A stretch of DNA of 64,000 nucleotides, taken from assembly GCF_037101375.1 (NCBI RefSeq), contig NZ_AP029019.1, positions 3,143,001-3,207,000 on the forward strand, in the 5' to 3' direction. This DNA comes from Acidovorax sp. DW039. GTDB taxonomy: Bacteria; Pseudomonadota; Gammaproteobacteria; Burkholderiales; Burkholderiaceae_C. Below, piece after piece: positions 27,592-37,125 of the stretch. Position 1 is the stretch's first letter, and every line of letters starts with the position of its first letter. The translations under genes and the position numbers were made by a program. A model generated the notes under the pieces. The model worked only from the letters and a program-made list of their open reading frames with translations. It did no database searches and had not been told where the DNA came from.

Positions 27592-28227
27592 TCACTTCTT
27601 GTTCTTGGATTGGCCTAGCTTGGACTCCTTGCCCTCCAGCAAGCGCTGGATGTTCTCTCGGTGCCGCCACCACAGCAGCAACGCCATCACGGCTATGGAG
27701 ACAGCAATACTCTGCTCGGCATACCACAGGGGGCCATCTGCAAGCAGATAAAAGACCGGGGCGAGCGCGGCAGCCACCAAAGAGGCAAGAGACGAGTAGC
27801 GAAAAAACACAGCCACCAGCAGCCAAGTCACCGCAGTGATCAGCCCCAGCCACCCACTCACACCCAGCAATACACCCAAGGCAGTGGCAACGCCTTTACC
27901 CCCCTGAAAGCGAAAAAACACAGGCCACAGATGCCCCAGAAAAGCGGCCAAGCCCACCAAGGCCACTGTGCCCTCTTCCAGACCATAGGGTTTGCCAAAC
28001 CAGCGCACCAGCACCACCGGCAGCCAGCCCTTGAGGGCGTCGAGCAGCAAGGTGACGATGGCGGCCGCCTTGCTGCCCGAGCGCAGCACATTGGTGGCAC
28101 CGGGGTTCTTGCTGCCGTAGGTGCGTGGGTCACTCAGGCCCATGACGCGCGTGACGATCACGGCAAACGACAAAGAGCCCAGCAGGTAAGCCACCACGGT
28201 GGCGATCAGGGGGTACACGGCAGTCAA
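27592..28227 (-). CDS. plsY: Glycerol-3-phosphate acyltransferase PlsY
   Basis: 211 residues, five or more membrane helices. Conserved PlsY motifs: YLLGSLSFAVIVTRVMGLSD, DPRTYGSKNPGATNVLRSG and FRFQGGKGVATALGVLLG. It transfers acyl groups from acyl-phosphate to glycerol-3-phosphate in the inner membrane, the first step of phospholipid synthesis. The lysine-rich tail (SKLGQSKNKK) is cytoplasmic. Confidence 0.94.
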   Translation of the reverse strand: MTAVYPLIATVVAYLLGSLSFAVIVTRVMGLSDPRTYGSKNPGATNVLRSGSKAAAIVTLLLDALKGWLPVVLVRWFGKPYGLEEGTVALVGLAAFLGHLWPVFFRFQGGKGVATALGVLLGVSGWLGLITAVTWLLVAVFFRYSSLASLVAAALAPVFYLLADGPLWYAEQSIAVSIAVMALLLWWRHRENIQRLLEGKESKLGQSKNKK

Positions 28228-28294
28228 GGCAACTCCTCACTCATTCTTTGGCAGGGCCTGCTGCCAGCGCGATGGCGGGAGCAGGCAAAGCGCT

Positions 28295-28786
28295 CTATTC
28301 TGCCAGCGCACACTGCACAGGTTGGGCACCCAGCAGGGCCACACACACCTGGGGATCGATCTGGACCAGAAAGCCGCGTCGCCCTCCGTTGATGGCAATG
28401 CGGGGCAGTTCAAGAATGGTCTGCTCGATGTAAACCGGCATGCTCCGGCGTGTGGCAAACGGAGAAGTCCCGCCCACGAGGTAGCCGCTGTGGCGATTGG
28501 CGACTTCCGGCGCACAGGGCTCCACCGATTTCGCCCCGATCTGGCGCGCCAGATTCTTGGTAGACACCTTGCGATTGCCGTGCATGAGCACGACCAGCGG
28601 CTTGGCATCCTGATCCTGCATGATCAAGGTCTTGACCACCATAAAAGGTTCCAGGCCCAGCACAGCAGCGCTATGTTGGGCACCGCCGTGTTCAAGGTAT
28701 TCGTAGGGGTGCTCGGTGAAATCTACCTTGTGCTTTCGGAGCATCTGGGTGGCAGGCGTTTCAGAAACGTGATCTTTCTTGGCCAT
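28295..28786 (-). CDS. ybaK: Cys-tRNA(Pro)/aminoacyl-tRNA deacylase YbaK
   Basis: 163 residues. YbaK/EbsC fold: TPATQMLRKHKVDFTEHPYE at the N-terminus, the lysine of VVKTLIMQDQD, the HGNRKVSTKNLARQIGAK segment, and VGGTSPFATRRSMPVYIEQT before the end. The family removes Cys mischarged onto tRNA-Pro. It is 67 bases upstream of plsY on the same strand and may share its transcript. Confidence 0.9.
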   Translation of the reverse strand: MAKKDHVSETPATQMLRKHKVDFTEHPYEYLEHGGAQHSAAVLGLEPFMVVKTLIMQDQDAKPLVVLMHGNRKVSTKNLARQIGAKSVEPCAPEVANRHSGYLVGGTSPFATRRSMPVYIEQTILELPRIAINGGRRGFLVQIDPQVCVALLGAQPVQCALAE

Positions 28787-28884
28787 GGTGATGGAAGTGT
28801 GACTGCGTTAAGGCGACTGGATCGGGGCGCCAATGGTAGCCAGAGACTCAGGCGTCTCCTGAGCCATCAACCTCTGCCATCCCA

Positions 28885-29823
28885 TCAACGCCTGCGGCGC
28901 ACCACCTTGCGTTTGCCGTACTGTTCGATAGCGCTCACCAGCGCCTGGGCAAATTGCTGCACCAAGGCAGAGGGCTGGCGCCCTTCCAACGCCAGCACCT
29001 GGATACGGCGCTGCTGCAGTTGGGCTTCTTCAAAAGGCAACGCTTTCAAACGTCCGCTCTCCACCCCCTCCGCCGCAGTGAGGTAGCTGGCCAGCACCAC
29101 GTCACGCTCTCCCAGCAGGGGCAGCAGCGCAGACGAAAAATTGCTCTCCATGGCGGGCACGTAGCGCAAGCCCTGCACCGCACAACTCAGGTCAAACAGC
29201 TGCCGCCCTGTGGTGCTGGAGCCCCCCAGCAACAGCGGATAGGCCACCACATCCGCCACACGCACCATCTTTTGCACAGCCAGCGGATGCTGGGCCGCCA
29301 CCACGGCATGCACCGGGGCCACCGCCGAATGCAGCACCTGCACCCCTTTCTCGGGTGCCACGCTGTACTTGAGAGCCAGATCCGCATCCCCACGCAACAG
29401 CAATGCAGACACATCCTGGGGTTCTGCCACCTGCAACTGCAATTGCACGCTGGGGTGATCGTGCCGAAAGGCCGACATGACGCGGGGCAGAAAGCTTGCG
29501 GCAAACCCCTCTGTGCAAGCCACCCGCACTTGCTGCGCCTGCTGGGCAGCCAAGTCCTGCAACTGCTGCACCAAACCCAGGGCCTGTGCCTCCTGCGCGC
29601 TCAGGTGCGCCAGCAGGCGGCTGCCTGCGGCCGTCAACGCCATGCCGCGCGGCTGTCGCTCAAACAGCGCAACACCTACCGAGTCCTCCAGCTTGGCAAG
29701 CTGGCGGCTCACTGCAGAGGCCACGACATGCAGACGCATGGCCGCCTGGTTCACAGAGCCGGTGCGAGCCACCTCCAGAAAGTAACGCAGCGGCAAGCTG
29801 AAGAGGGAAAAATGCGTTCCCAT
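28885..29823 (-). CDS. LysR-family transcriptional regulator
   Basis: 312 residues. N-terminal helix-turn-helix (LRYFLEVARTGSVNQAAMRL, AVSRQLAKLEDSVGVALFER) and a C-terminal type-2 periplasmic-binding-like effector domain (about 95-295). The HTH start at LPLRYFLEVA is preceded by an 8-residue extension. It diverges from the Bug binding-protein and M20 hydrolase genes (180 bases between starts), so it is their likely regulator. Effector unknown. Confidence 0.88.
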   Translation of the reverse strand: MGTHFSLFSLPLRYFLEVARTGSVNQAAMRLHVVASAVSRQLAKLEDSVGVALFERQPRGMALTAAGSRLLAHLSAQEAQALGLVQQLQDLAAQQAQQVRVACTEGFAASFLPRVMSAFRHDHPSVQLQLQVAEPQDVSALLLRGDADLALKYSVAPEKGVQVLHSAVAPVHAVVAAQHPLAVQKMVRVADVVAYPLLLGGSSTTGRQLFDLSCAVQGLRYVPAMESNFSSALLPLLGERDVVLASYLTAAEGVESGRLKALPFEEAQLQQRRIQVLALEGRQPSALVQQFAQALVSAIEQYGKRKVVRRRR

Positions 29824-30001
29824 GAAAAGTCATGCCTTTTTAGCAACGGAAGATTGCTTATTCTCTATGAATGAGAACGCATAACGGGCGCTCATCTTGC
29901 GTGTTTTCAGGCTCCAATCGAATCCGAGTTGAACCCCATCCCAGCAAGCACCGGGGCTGCAGCCCCTTTTGCGGCGGGAACACCCCTTGTCAGGAGCCAC
30001 C

Positions 30002-30997
30002 ATGAAACCTATCCGCGCCCTGGCCCTTGTGGCCGCCACGCTCACTGCGCTGCTTGCCTGCGGTGCGCAAGCCCAGCAACACACCAGCGCCGAAGCAGAC
30101 TGGCCCCAGCGCGCGATCAAGCTGGTCGTGCCCTTCCCGCCCGGCGGCGGCACGGATGCCGTGGCCCGCGCCCTGGCGCAGAAGCTGGCCACCCGCCTGG
30201 GCAAACCCGTGCTGGTAGACAACAAACCCGGGGCCTCCACCATCATCGGCACCGACAGCGTGGTCAAGGCCGAGCCTGACGGCTACACGCTGCTGGTCTC
30301 CGGCTCCACCAGCTACACCGTCAATGCAGCCCTGCGGCCCAAGCTGCCTTACGATCCGCTCAAGGACCTGGCCCCCATTGCCATCGTGGCCAAAGCGCCG
30401 CTGGTGCTGGTGGTCAATGCCAGCTCCCCCTACAAAGACCTGGGCGCACTGCTGGCTGCCGCCAAGGCGCAGCCCAAGTCCATCAACTACGCCACCTTCG
30501 GCTCGGGCTCTGCGCCCCATCTGGTGGGTGCCTTGCTGGAGCAGGCCACCGGAGTGCGCCTGCAGGATGTGCCGTACCGCGGCAGCGCACAGGCCATGAT
30601 GGGCTTGATCGGCGGAGAAATCCAGCTGGCGATCGATACCGTGGCCAGCGCCGCGCCCCACGTCAAGGCAGGCAAGCTGCGCGCTTTGGCCATCGCGGGC
30701 AATGACCGGTCCAAAGCCCTGCCCACAGTGCCCACCATGCAGGAGCTCAAGCTCCCCGAAGCGGCGTTTGACGGCTGGTATGCCATTTCCGCCCCCGCGC
30801 GCACACACGCCACCATCCTGGCGAAGCTGCAAAAAGAAGTGGATGCCGTCATGCGCGACAGCGGCATGCAGGAACAGGTGCGCAACCAGGGCATGGAGCC
30901 CGTCTTCATCGGCCCCAAACCCATGGCAGCAGCCATGGAGGACGAAATCGGCCGCTACCGCGCCCTGGCCCACCGCGCACAGATCGTGGTGGAGTGA
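30002..30997 (+). CDS. Bug-family (TctC-like) solute-binding protein
   Basis: 331 residues from ATG 30002, with AGGAGCC just before it. The signal peptide covers about 1-26 and carries a Cys in its core (LTALLACGAQA), which could be read as a lipobox-like site but is followed by AQA|Q cleavage. Mature motifs: WPQRAIKLVVPFPPGGGTDA and DNKPGASTIIGTDSV, the Bug hallmarks. It binds a small carboxylate in the periplasm. No TctAB permease genes adjoin it, which is common for expanded Bug families of Comamonadaceae and Bordetella. The M20 hydrolase 40 bases downstream suggests an amide- or peptide-linked carboxylate. Confidence 0.9.
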   Translation: MKPIRALALVAATLTALLACGAQAQQHTSAEADWPQRAIKLVVPFPPGGGTDAVARALAQKLATRLGKPVLVDNKPGASTIIGTDSVVKAEPDGYTLLVSGSTSYTVNAALRPKLPYDPLKDLAPIAIVAKAPLVLVVNASSPYKDLGALLAAAKAQPKSINYATFGSGSAPHLVGALLEQATGVRLQDVPYRGSAQAMMGLIGGEIQLAIDTVASAAPHVKAGKLRALAIAGNDRSKALPTVPTMQELKLPEAAFDGWYAISAPARTHATILAKLQKEVDAVMRDSGMQEQVRNQGMEPVFIGPKPMAAAMEDEIGRYRALAHRAQIVVE

Positions 30998-31037
30998 GCC
31001 ACCGTTCCTATCAACGTCCAATCCCTCCGAGACCACC

Positions 31038-32456
31038 ATGAGCCGCGACCAACTGATTGCCGCCGTACACCAGCACTTTGACCAGGGCCGCTTCGCCCAG
31101 GACCTGGCCCGCCGCGTGGCCTGGCGCACCGAAAGCGACACCGGCACCGTGCCGCCTGCGCTGCGCGAGTACCTCACCCAGGAAATGGTGCCCACGCTGC
31201 AGCCCCTGGGTTTTGACTGCACCATCATCGACAACCCCTCGCCCCAGGGCGGCCCGCTGCTGCTGGCGCGCCGGGTAGAAGACCCCGCGCTGCCCACCGT
31301 GCTGAGCTACGGCCACGGTGACGTGGTCAACGGTCAGGAAAACGGCTGGCGCGAAGGTCTGTCGCCCTGGGTGCTGACGCAGGAAGGCGACCGCTGGTAT
31401 GGCCGTGGCACAGCCGACAACAAGGGGCAGCACACGGTGGTGTTCACCGCACTGGCCCACGCCATTGCCGCGCGCGGCGGCAAGCTGGGCTACAACGTCA
31501 CGCTGCTGCTGGAGATGGGCGAAGAAGCCGGCTCCCCCGGCCTGGCCCAGGTCTGCGCCGACCATGCAGAAGCCTTGCGGGCCGATCTGTTTGTGGCCAG
31601 CGACGGCCCACGCATCAATGTGGAGCGCCCTACCCTGTTCCTGGGTTCGCGCGGTGCCATCAACTTCTCGCTCACTGTGCGCAGCCGCGACAAGGCCTAC
31701 CACTCAGGCAACTGGGGCGGCGTGCTGGCCAACCCGGCCACGGTGCTCAGCCATGCGCTGGCCAGCATGGTGGATGCGCATGGGCGCGTGCTGGTGCCCG
31801 GCCTGCTGCCCGCCAGCGTGCCTGACAAACTGCGCACCGCACTCAAGGATGTCGCCATCGGCACCGGCGCGGACGACCCCGCCCTCACCCCCGGCTGGGG
31901 CGAGCCGGGCCTCACACCCGCAGAGCAACTGGTGGGCTGGAACACGCTGGAAGTGCTGGCCCTGGGCTCGGGCAATGCACAGCGGCCCATCAATGCCATC
32001 CCCTCGCAAGCGGTGGCGCACTGCCAGCTGCGGTTTGTGGTGGGAACCGACTGGAAGAACGTGCAGGCCACGCTGCGCCAGCACCTGGATGCCCACGGCT
32101 TTGAGCAGGTGGACATCTCCATGGGCATGATGTGTGGCGCCACGCGGCTGGATCTGGGCAACCCCTGGGTGGACTGGACGCTGGCCAGCATGGAACGCAG
32201 CGCAGGCCAAAGCGCCACGCTGCTGCCCAACCTGGCGGGCTCGCTGCCCAACGACATCTTTGCCGACCAGCTGGGCCTGCCCACGCTGTGGATTCCGCAC
32301 TCCTACCCCGCCTGTGCGCAGCATGCGCCCAACGAGCATTTGCTGGGCTCCGTCGCCCGCGAAGGGCTGGCCGTGATGGCCGGGCTGTTCTGGGATTTGG
32401 GCGAGCCCGCAGGCGTGCCGTGGAAAGAAGGCGCACTGAGCACGACCAGCGCCTGA
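31038..32456 (+). CDS. M20-family metallopeptidase/amidohydrolase
   Basis: 472 residues from ATG 31038 (MSRDQLIAAVHQHFDQG). Metal-binding and catalytic motifs of the M20 dipeptidase clan: SYGHGDVVNGQ, GRGTADNKGQHTVVFTAL, LLLEMGEEAGSPG, and a late HAPNEHLL. The dimerisation insert is present (RGAINFSLTVRSRDKAYHSG). It should hydrolyse a peptide or N-acyl bond using two zinc ions. Follows the Bug binding protein by 40 bases, so import and hydrolysis of the same compound are likely, under the divergent LysR regulator. Substrate unknown. Confidence 0.9.
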   Translation: MSRDQLIAAVHQHFDQGRFAQDLARRVAWRTESDTGTVPPALREYLTQEMVPTLQPLGFDCTIIDNPSPQGGPLLLARRVEDPALPTVLSYGHGDVVNGQENGWREGLSPWVLTQEGDRWYGRGTADNKGQHTVVFTALAHAIAARGGKLGYNVTLLLEMGEEAGSPGLAQVCADHAEALRADLFVASDGPRINVERPTLFLGSRGAINFSLTVRSRDKAYHSGNWGGVLANPATVLSHALASMVDAHGRVLVPGLLPASVPDKLRTALKDVAIGTGADDPALTPGWGEPGLTPAEQLVGWNTLEVLALGSGNAQRPINAIPSQAVAHCQLRFVVGTDWKNVQATLRQHLDAHGFEQVDISMGMMCGATRLDLGNPWVDWTLASMERSAGQSATLLPNLAGSLPNDIFADQLGLPTLWIPHSYPACAQHAPNEHLLGSVAREGLAVMAGLFWDLGEPAGVPWKEGALSTTSA

Positions 32457-32465
32457 AAGTGGCGC

Positions 32466-32556
32466 GGCGGCCCAGCCAATGCCCCCGCGCAAGGGCCGCC
32501 CCGCCGCGCTGGGGGCGTCCCCCTGGGGGGATGGCGCGAAGCGACTCAGGGGGGCT
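32466..32556. repeat. GC-rich intergenic repeat-like block
   Basis: A C/G-run-rich block (with GGGGGCGTCCCCCTGGGGGG and GCGAAGCGACTCAGGGGGG) between the stop codons of convergent genes. Blocks of this type recur between genes in Comamonadaceae genomes (recalled, not checked). It can fold strongly and may end transcription of both flanking genes. Only one copy is in this window. Confidence 0.4.
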
Positions 32557-33618
32557 TCACAGTGCAGGGTCGCGCACGTCCCAACGGATCGCGTCGATGG
32601 CTTGCAGCACCTCGGGCGACAGCGTGGTACCCCAGGCGTTCAGGTCTTCGTCCAGCTGCGCCAGCGATGTGACGCCGATGATGGTGCTGGCCACCTGCCA
32701 CTTGGTGTAGCAGAACGCCAGCGCCATCTGCGTGGGCGTCAGACCGTTGTCACGCGCGAGCTGGTTGTAGCGGCGGGCGGCGGCCAGCGCCTCGGGGCGG
32801 CCCCAGCGCTGCTTGCGCACCGATTCGTAGCGGGCAATGCGTGCGCCCTGGGGGGCACCGGCGTCGGTGGGTGCGTGCTCGTCGTACTTGCCCGTGAGCA
32901 GGCCAAAGCCCAGGGGCGAATAGGCCAGCAGTGACACATTCAGGCGATGGCAGGTCTCGTCCATCGCGTTTTCCCAGGTGCGGTTGATGAGGCAGTACGG
33001 GTTCTGCACCGTGGCCACCCGCGGCAGGCCGTGTTGCTCGGCCAGGCGCACAAATTCGTGCACGCCATAAGGTGTCTCGTTCGAGAGGCCGATGTAACGC
33101 ACCTTGCCCGCCTTCACCAGCTTGGCCAGTGTTTCCAGCTGCTCGTGGATGGGCGTTTGCGAGGTTTCCTTGGAAGGGTCGTAGTACAGCGTGCCAAAAG
33201 CGGGCACATGGCGCTCAGGCCAGTGGATCTGGTAGAGGTCGATCACATCGGTCTGCAGGCGGCGCAGGCTGCCTTCGCACGAGGCGATGATGTCCGCCGA
33301 TGTCATGCCCTTGCCTTCGCGCACCCAGGGCATGCCGCGCGAAGGGCCCGCCACCTTGGTGGCCAGCACCAGCTTCTGGCGGGCACCGGGGTTCTTTGCA
33401 AACCAGTTGCCGATGATGGTTTCCGTGGCGCCAAAAGTCTCGGCCCGTGCGGGCACCGAATACATCTCGGCCGTGTCGATGAAGTTGACGCCGCGCGCCA
33501 GCGAGTGGCTGAGGATGGCGTGGGAATCTGCCTCGCTGACCTGCTCGCCAAACGTCATGGTGCCCAGGCAGATGGGGGTCACGCGCAGATCGCTCTGACC
33601 CAGTGTGATGTGTTGCAT
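32557..33618 (-). CDS. Aldo/keto reductase (Tas-like)
   Basis: 353 residues from ATG 33618 (MQHITLGQSDLRVTPICLGT). NADPH-dependent aldo/keto reductase barrel: FIDTAEMY (catalytic Asp and Tyr), KLVLATKVAG (Lys), DLYQIHWPER (His), and the C-terminal ATSIIGV-type cofactor segment as VASTIIGVTSLAQLDE. Length and N-terminus match the Tas group. Physiological substrate unknown. Convergent with the M20 hydrolase gene; the two stops are separated by a GC-rich block. Confidence 0.88.
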   Translation of the reverse strand: MQHITLGQSDLRVTPICLGTMTFGEQVSEADSHAILSHSLARGVNFIDTAEMYSVPARAETFGATETIIGNWFAKNPGARQKLVLATKVAGPSRGMPWVREGKGMTSADIIASCEGSLRRLQTDVIDLYQIHWPERHVPAFGTLYYDPSKETSQTPIHEQLETLAKLVKAGKVRYIGLSNETPYGVHEFVRLAEQHGLPRVATVQNPYCLINRTWENAMDETCHRLNVSLLAYSPLGFGLLTGKYDEHAPTDAGAPQGARIARYESVRKQRWGRPEALAAARRYNQLARDNGLTPTQMALAFCYTKWQVASTIIGVTSLAQLDEDLNAWGTTLSPEVLQAIDAIRWDVRDPAL

Positions 33619-34135
33619 GCGGTACAAACTCCGAAGGCAGGCGCAACTTGTAGTGCAAGCAGTGTGTGCAGTGCAGGCAGCGCCCAGGGGAAAAAGGAAC
33701 ACCGGGGGCAAGAGTCTGCCCACGGAGGCAGACATCGTACAAGCGATTGCGCCCGGCTGCAGGCCGCGGGGCTTGCCAGGCAGGCACGCCCAAAGCCATT
33801 GAGCAAAAAACAGCCCTGGCGCTTATGGATAAAGCGCAAACAGCTATCTTTTCAATAGCAGAAAGATAACCATCAAGCCGCGAACCGCCACCCGAGCGGC
33901 AAAGCTGCGATAGCCTGACAGACACGCCGGTGACAGCTGCCCACCACCATCCCGCCACGGTGCCCCTACCATTCCCTTTTCGGCTGGCGGCTGCGGAATC
34001 TGTGGGATGGTCCTTTCGGGGAATGTGCTGTGGAATCACGGGACAAGCGCTTCCTGCGTCGCCCCGTGCACCCTGCCCCACCATGGGACTACGCCCTGCC
34101 AGCCAGCCCCCGCACTTACCCGCCAGAGCCTTTGC
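33619..34135. other. 517-base intergenic stretch
   Basis: Lies between two divergently oriented starts (aldo/keto reductase and alpha/beta hydrolase). It contains one clear copy of the dispersed palindromic repeat (33799-33859). I see no conserved gene, RNA or terminator in the rest. Confidence 0.6.
33799..33859 (-). repeat. Dispersed palindromic repeat, copy B
   Basis: On the minus strand GCTATTGAAAAGATAGCTG, then TTTGCGCTTTATCC and ATAAGCGCCAGGGCTG. It is the fullest intergenic copy in this window, with both the GCTAT/ATAGC and GCGCTT/AAGCGC stems. Confidence 0.7.
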
Positions 34136-35038
34136 ATGTACCAGCCGCGTTTGCCCGCCCGCACCACCCACCTGCCCATCCGCCACCACCGCTACCACGT
34201 GCGCGAGTGGGGGCCTGAGCACAGCGACCTGCCACTGCTGGTTCTGCTACACGGCTGGATGGACGTGGGCGCCTCGTACCAGTTCACCGTGGATGCACTG
34301 AAGCAGCCGCGCCGCATCATCGCGCCCGATTGGCGGGGCTTTGGCCTGACCACCGGGCCGCAGACCGACCATTACGTGATGGCCGACTACCTGGCCGACC
34401 TGGACCTGCTGCTGGACCACTACGCCCCCGACCAGACCATCGACCTGGTGGGCCACAGCATGGGCGGCAACGTGGCCATGATGTACGCCGGGGTGCGGCC
34501 TGAACGGATACGCCGCCTGGTGAACCTGGAGGGCTTTGGCCTGCCCGCCACCCGCCCCGCCCAGACACCGGAGCGCTACGCGCAGTGGATCGACGAGATC
34601 AAGCAATTGCACCAGGGCGACAAGGACCTCAAGGCCTATGACAGCGCCGATGGCGTGGCCGACCGGCTGATGAAAACCAACCCCCGCCTGGGCCGCGACA
34701 AGGCCACCTGGCTGGCCCAGCATTGGGCGCAGCCCGATGCGCAGGGGCAGTGGCGCATCCTGGGCGACGCTGCGCACAAGGTGGTCAGCGCCCAGATCTA
34801 CCGCGTGGAAGAAGCGGTGGCGCTGTACGCACGCATCACCGCCCCGGTGCTGGCGGTGGAGGCCACCTCCGACAGCCTGGGTCAGTGGTGGGGCGGCCGC
34901 TACACCCTGGCCGAGTACCACGAGCGCCTGAAACAGGTGCCCCAGTACCGGATTGCCAGCGTGGCGGATGCGGGCCACATGCTGCACCACGACCAGCCGG
35001 AAGTGGTGGCTCAACTGATCGAAGATTTTCTGGCTTGA
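34136..35038 (+). CDS. Alpha/beta hydrolase
   Basis: 300 residues from ATG 34136 (MYQPRLPARTTHLPIRHHRY). Alpha/beta hydrolase fold: oxyanion strand VLLHGWMDVGASYQF, PDWRGFGLT, nucleophile elbow GHSMGGNVA (Ser), a helical cap, and a late DAGHMLHHDQPE with the catalytic His. Epoxide hydrolase, esterase or C-C hydrolase activities all use this architecture, so the substrate cannot be named. It has no clear ribosome-binding site; an upstream in-frame ATG at 34007 is less plausible because its extension is low-similarity and Pro/Cys-rich. Confidence 0.82.
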   Translation: MYQPRLPARTTHLPIRHHRYHVREWGPEHSDLPLLVLLHGWMDVGASYQFTVDALKQPRRIIAPDWRGFGLTTGPQTDHYVMADYLADLDLLLDHYAPDQTIDLVGHSMGGNVAMMYAGVRPERIRRLVNLEGFGLPATRPAQTPERYAQWIDEIKQLHQGDKDLKAYDSADGVADRLMKTNPRLGRDKATWLAQHWAQPDAQGQWRILGDAAHKVVSAQIYRVEEAVALYARITAPVLAVEATSDSLGQWWGGRYTLAEYHERLKQVPQYRIASVADAGHMLHHDQPEVVAQLIEDFLA

Positions 35039-35070
35039 TGGGTTTGAGGTCATTTCGCCCGCCAGCGCCC

Positions 35071-35105
35071 GTTCCATAAGCGCAAGCAGCTACGCTTTTG
35101 GGAGC
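35071..35105 (-). repeat. Dispersed palindromic repeat, partial copy C
   Basis: On the minus strand AAAAGCGTAGCTGCTTGCGC, then TTATGGAAC. Truncated on the AAGCGC side. Confidence 0.45.
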
Positions 35106-35227
35106 AAATGATGGCGTGACCCACTTTGGCTGCACAGCCCTTGGCCTGCGCAGTGGTAAACCCGGGTTGCGGCGGCGTCCCGTGAGAAAATCGCGGGTTA
35201 ATTCACAGAACACACAGGACACGCACC

Positions 35228-36332
35228 ATGGACGCAGAACGCATCAACCTCATCGGCACCACTTTGGCGGACCTGAGCACCCGCACCCAAGAGTTACGGA
35301 GGTATCTTTGACTTCGATGCCAAATTCGAACGTCTGAGAACCGTCAACGCATCGCTGGAAGACCCTTCGGTCTGGAACGACCCGAAGAAGGCCCAGGAAC
35401 TGGGCAAGGAACAGAAATCACTCTCCAGCGTGGTCGTCACGCTGGACAAGCTGACCCGCGAGCTGGCCGACAACGCCGAGCTGTACGAGATGAGCAAGGA
35501 AGAAGGCGATGAAGCCGGCCTGCTTACCATCGAAGGCGAAGCCGACAAGCTGCGTCCGCTGATCGAGGAGCTGGAGTTCCGCCGCATGTTCAGCAACGAG
35601 GCCGATCCGCTGAACTGCTTTGTGGACATCCAGGCCGGTGCGGGCGGCACCGAGGCTTGCGACTGGGCCAGCATGCTGCTGCGCCAGTACCTCAAGTACG
35701 CCGAGCGCAAGGGCTTCAAGGCCACCGTGGAAGATGAGACGCCTGGCGACGTGGCTGGCATCAAGAGCGCCACGATCAAGATCGAGGGCGAATACGCCTA
35801 CGGCCTGCTGCGCACCGAAACCGGCGTGCACCGCCTGGTGCGCAAGAGCCCGTTCGACAGCTCGGGCGGCCGCCACACCTCGTTTGCCTCGCTGTTCGTC
35901 TACCCTGAAATCGACGACTCCATCGAGATCAACATCAACCCTGCCGACGTGCGCACCGACACCTTCCGTGCCTCCGGCGCGGGCGGGCAGCACATCAACA
36001 AGACCGACTCGGCCGTGCGCCTGACGCACATCCCCACCGGCATCGTGGTGCAGTGCCAGGATGGCCGCAGCCAGCACAGCAACCGCGACGTGGCCTGGCA
36101 GCGCCTGCGCAGCCGCCTGTATGACTACGAAATGCGCAAGCGCATGGAAGAGCAGCAGAAGCTGGAAGACACCAAGACCGATGTGGGCTGGGGCCACCAG
36201 ATCCGCAGCTACGTGCTGGACAACAGCCGCATCAAGGACCTGCGCACCAACGTCGAAGTCTCGGCCACGCAGAAGGTGCTGGATGGAGACCTGGACGTCT
36301 TCATCGAGGCCTCGCTCAAGCAGGGCGTGTGA
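35228..36332 (+). CDS. prfB: Peptide chain release factor 2, programmed +1 frameshift
   Basis: About 367 residues, read as join(35228..35308, 35310..36332). The first 27 codons end CTT at 35306-35308, directly before an in-frame TGA at 35309-35311. A +1 shift skips T35309 and continues GAC (DFDAKFERL). The main frame carries the UGA-recognition SPF tripeptide ([10 protein letters not shown]) and the GGQ catalytic loop ([18 protein letters not shown]). RF2 releases peptides at UGA and UAA. Low RF2 makes the ribosome pause at the TGA and shift, giving autoregulation. Annotating only the downstream frame would lose about 70 N-terminal residues. Confidence 0.96.
35298..35311 (+). promoter_or_regulatory. 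prfB programmed frameshift site
   Basis: GGAGG (35298-35302) acts as an internal Shine-Dalgarno element three bases before the slippery CTT TGA C. This is the same arrangement as the E. coli site, AGGGGGTATCTTTGAC. Confidence 0.95.
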
Positions 36333-36435
36333 TGCGCCTCGTGCTGCTGCCGTTGTGCCTGTGTTCCATCCCAAGGGCTGCCGTGGCAGAAGTTGCCATG
36401 GCCGGGTGTGCCCTGACAGAGCGTGAGGGCCAGGC

Positions 36436-37125
36436 ATGAGCCCCACCCTTGCGCACACCCAGGCCATCATCTTCGATATGGATGGCACCATGATCGACTC
36501 CATGCCCTGGCACGCCCAGGCGTGGGTGGAGTTTGCGCGCCGCCGCAGCATGGACCTGGACGTTCCCGACCTCATGGCCCGCACCACGGGCCGCAACGGC
36601 ACCGAGTGCATTCGCGAGCTGCTGGGCCGCGACGTGGCGCAGGACGAAGCCGATGCGCTGACCCGCGAGAAGGAAGACATCTACCGCGAGCTGTTCGGCC
36701 CCCGATTTGCCGAAGTGGCGGGCTTTCGCCAGTTTGCACGCGCCGTGGCGGGTCGTGGCCTGAAGGTGGCCGTGGGCACTGCGGGAGACATCCACAACGT
36801 GGAGTTTGCGCTGTCGCGCCTGCAGATGGAGCCGCATCCCCTGGCCATCGTGCGGGGGGACGAAGGCCTGCCCGGCAAGCCCGAACCGGCCATTTTTCTG
36901 GAAGCTGCGCGCAGGCTGGATGTGCTGCCGCAGCACTGCATCGTTTTCGAAGACGCCCCTTTCGGCATTGAAGCCGCGCGCCGCGCTGGCATGCGCGCCG
37001 TGGCGGTGTGCAGCACCCACAGCCCTGCGCAACTGGCGGGGCCCCATGTGCTGGCCGCCGTGCGCGATTACACCGAACTCATGAACACCGATTTTCTGGA
37101 GAGCCTCCATGTTGCAACTGTCTAA
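36436..37125 (+). CDS. HAD-superfamily phosphatase (beta-phosphoglucomutase-like)
   Basis: 229 residues. Motif I is IIFDMDGTMIDSM (nucleophile Asp and acid/base Asp), followed by a helical cap, a mid-protein AVGTAGDIHNVEF in place of motif II, Lys in GLPGKPEPAIFLEAARRL, and motif III FEDAPFGIEAARRAGM. This set fits phosphatases or mutases acting on small sugar phosphates. Its last 17 bases overlap the pepN start. Substrate unknown. Confidence 0.87.
   Translation: MSPTLAHTQAIIFDMDGTMIDSMPWHAQAWVEFARRRSMDLDVPDLMARTTGRNGTECIRELLGRDVAQDEADALTREKEDIYRELFGPRFAEVAGFRQFARAVAGRGLKVAVGTAGDIHNVEFALSRLQMEPHPLAIVRGDEGLPGKPEPAIFLEAARRLDVLPQHCIVFEDAPFGIEAARRAGMRAVAVCSTHSPAQLAGPHVLAAVRDYTELMNTDFLESLHVATV

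Noticed and set aside
29850..29885. AATGAGAACGCATAA upstream of the LysR gene considered as a Fur box
   Set aside because: Only one half-site fits and no iron-related gene is adjacent.
29990..31297. 435-codon minus-strand frame opposite the Bug binding protein
   Set aside because: Gly/His-rich antisense frame over a recognisable secreted protein.
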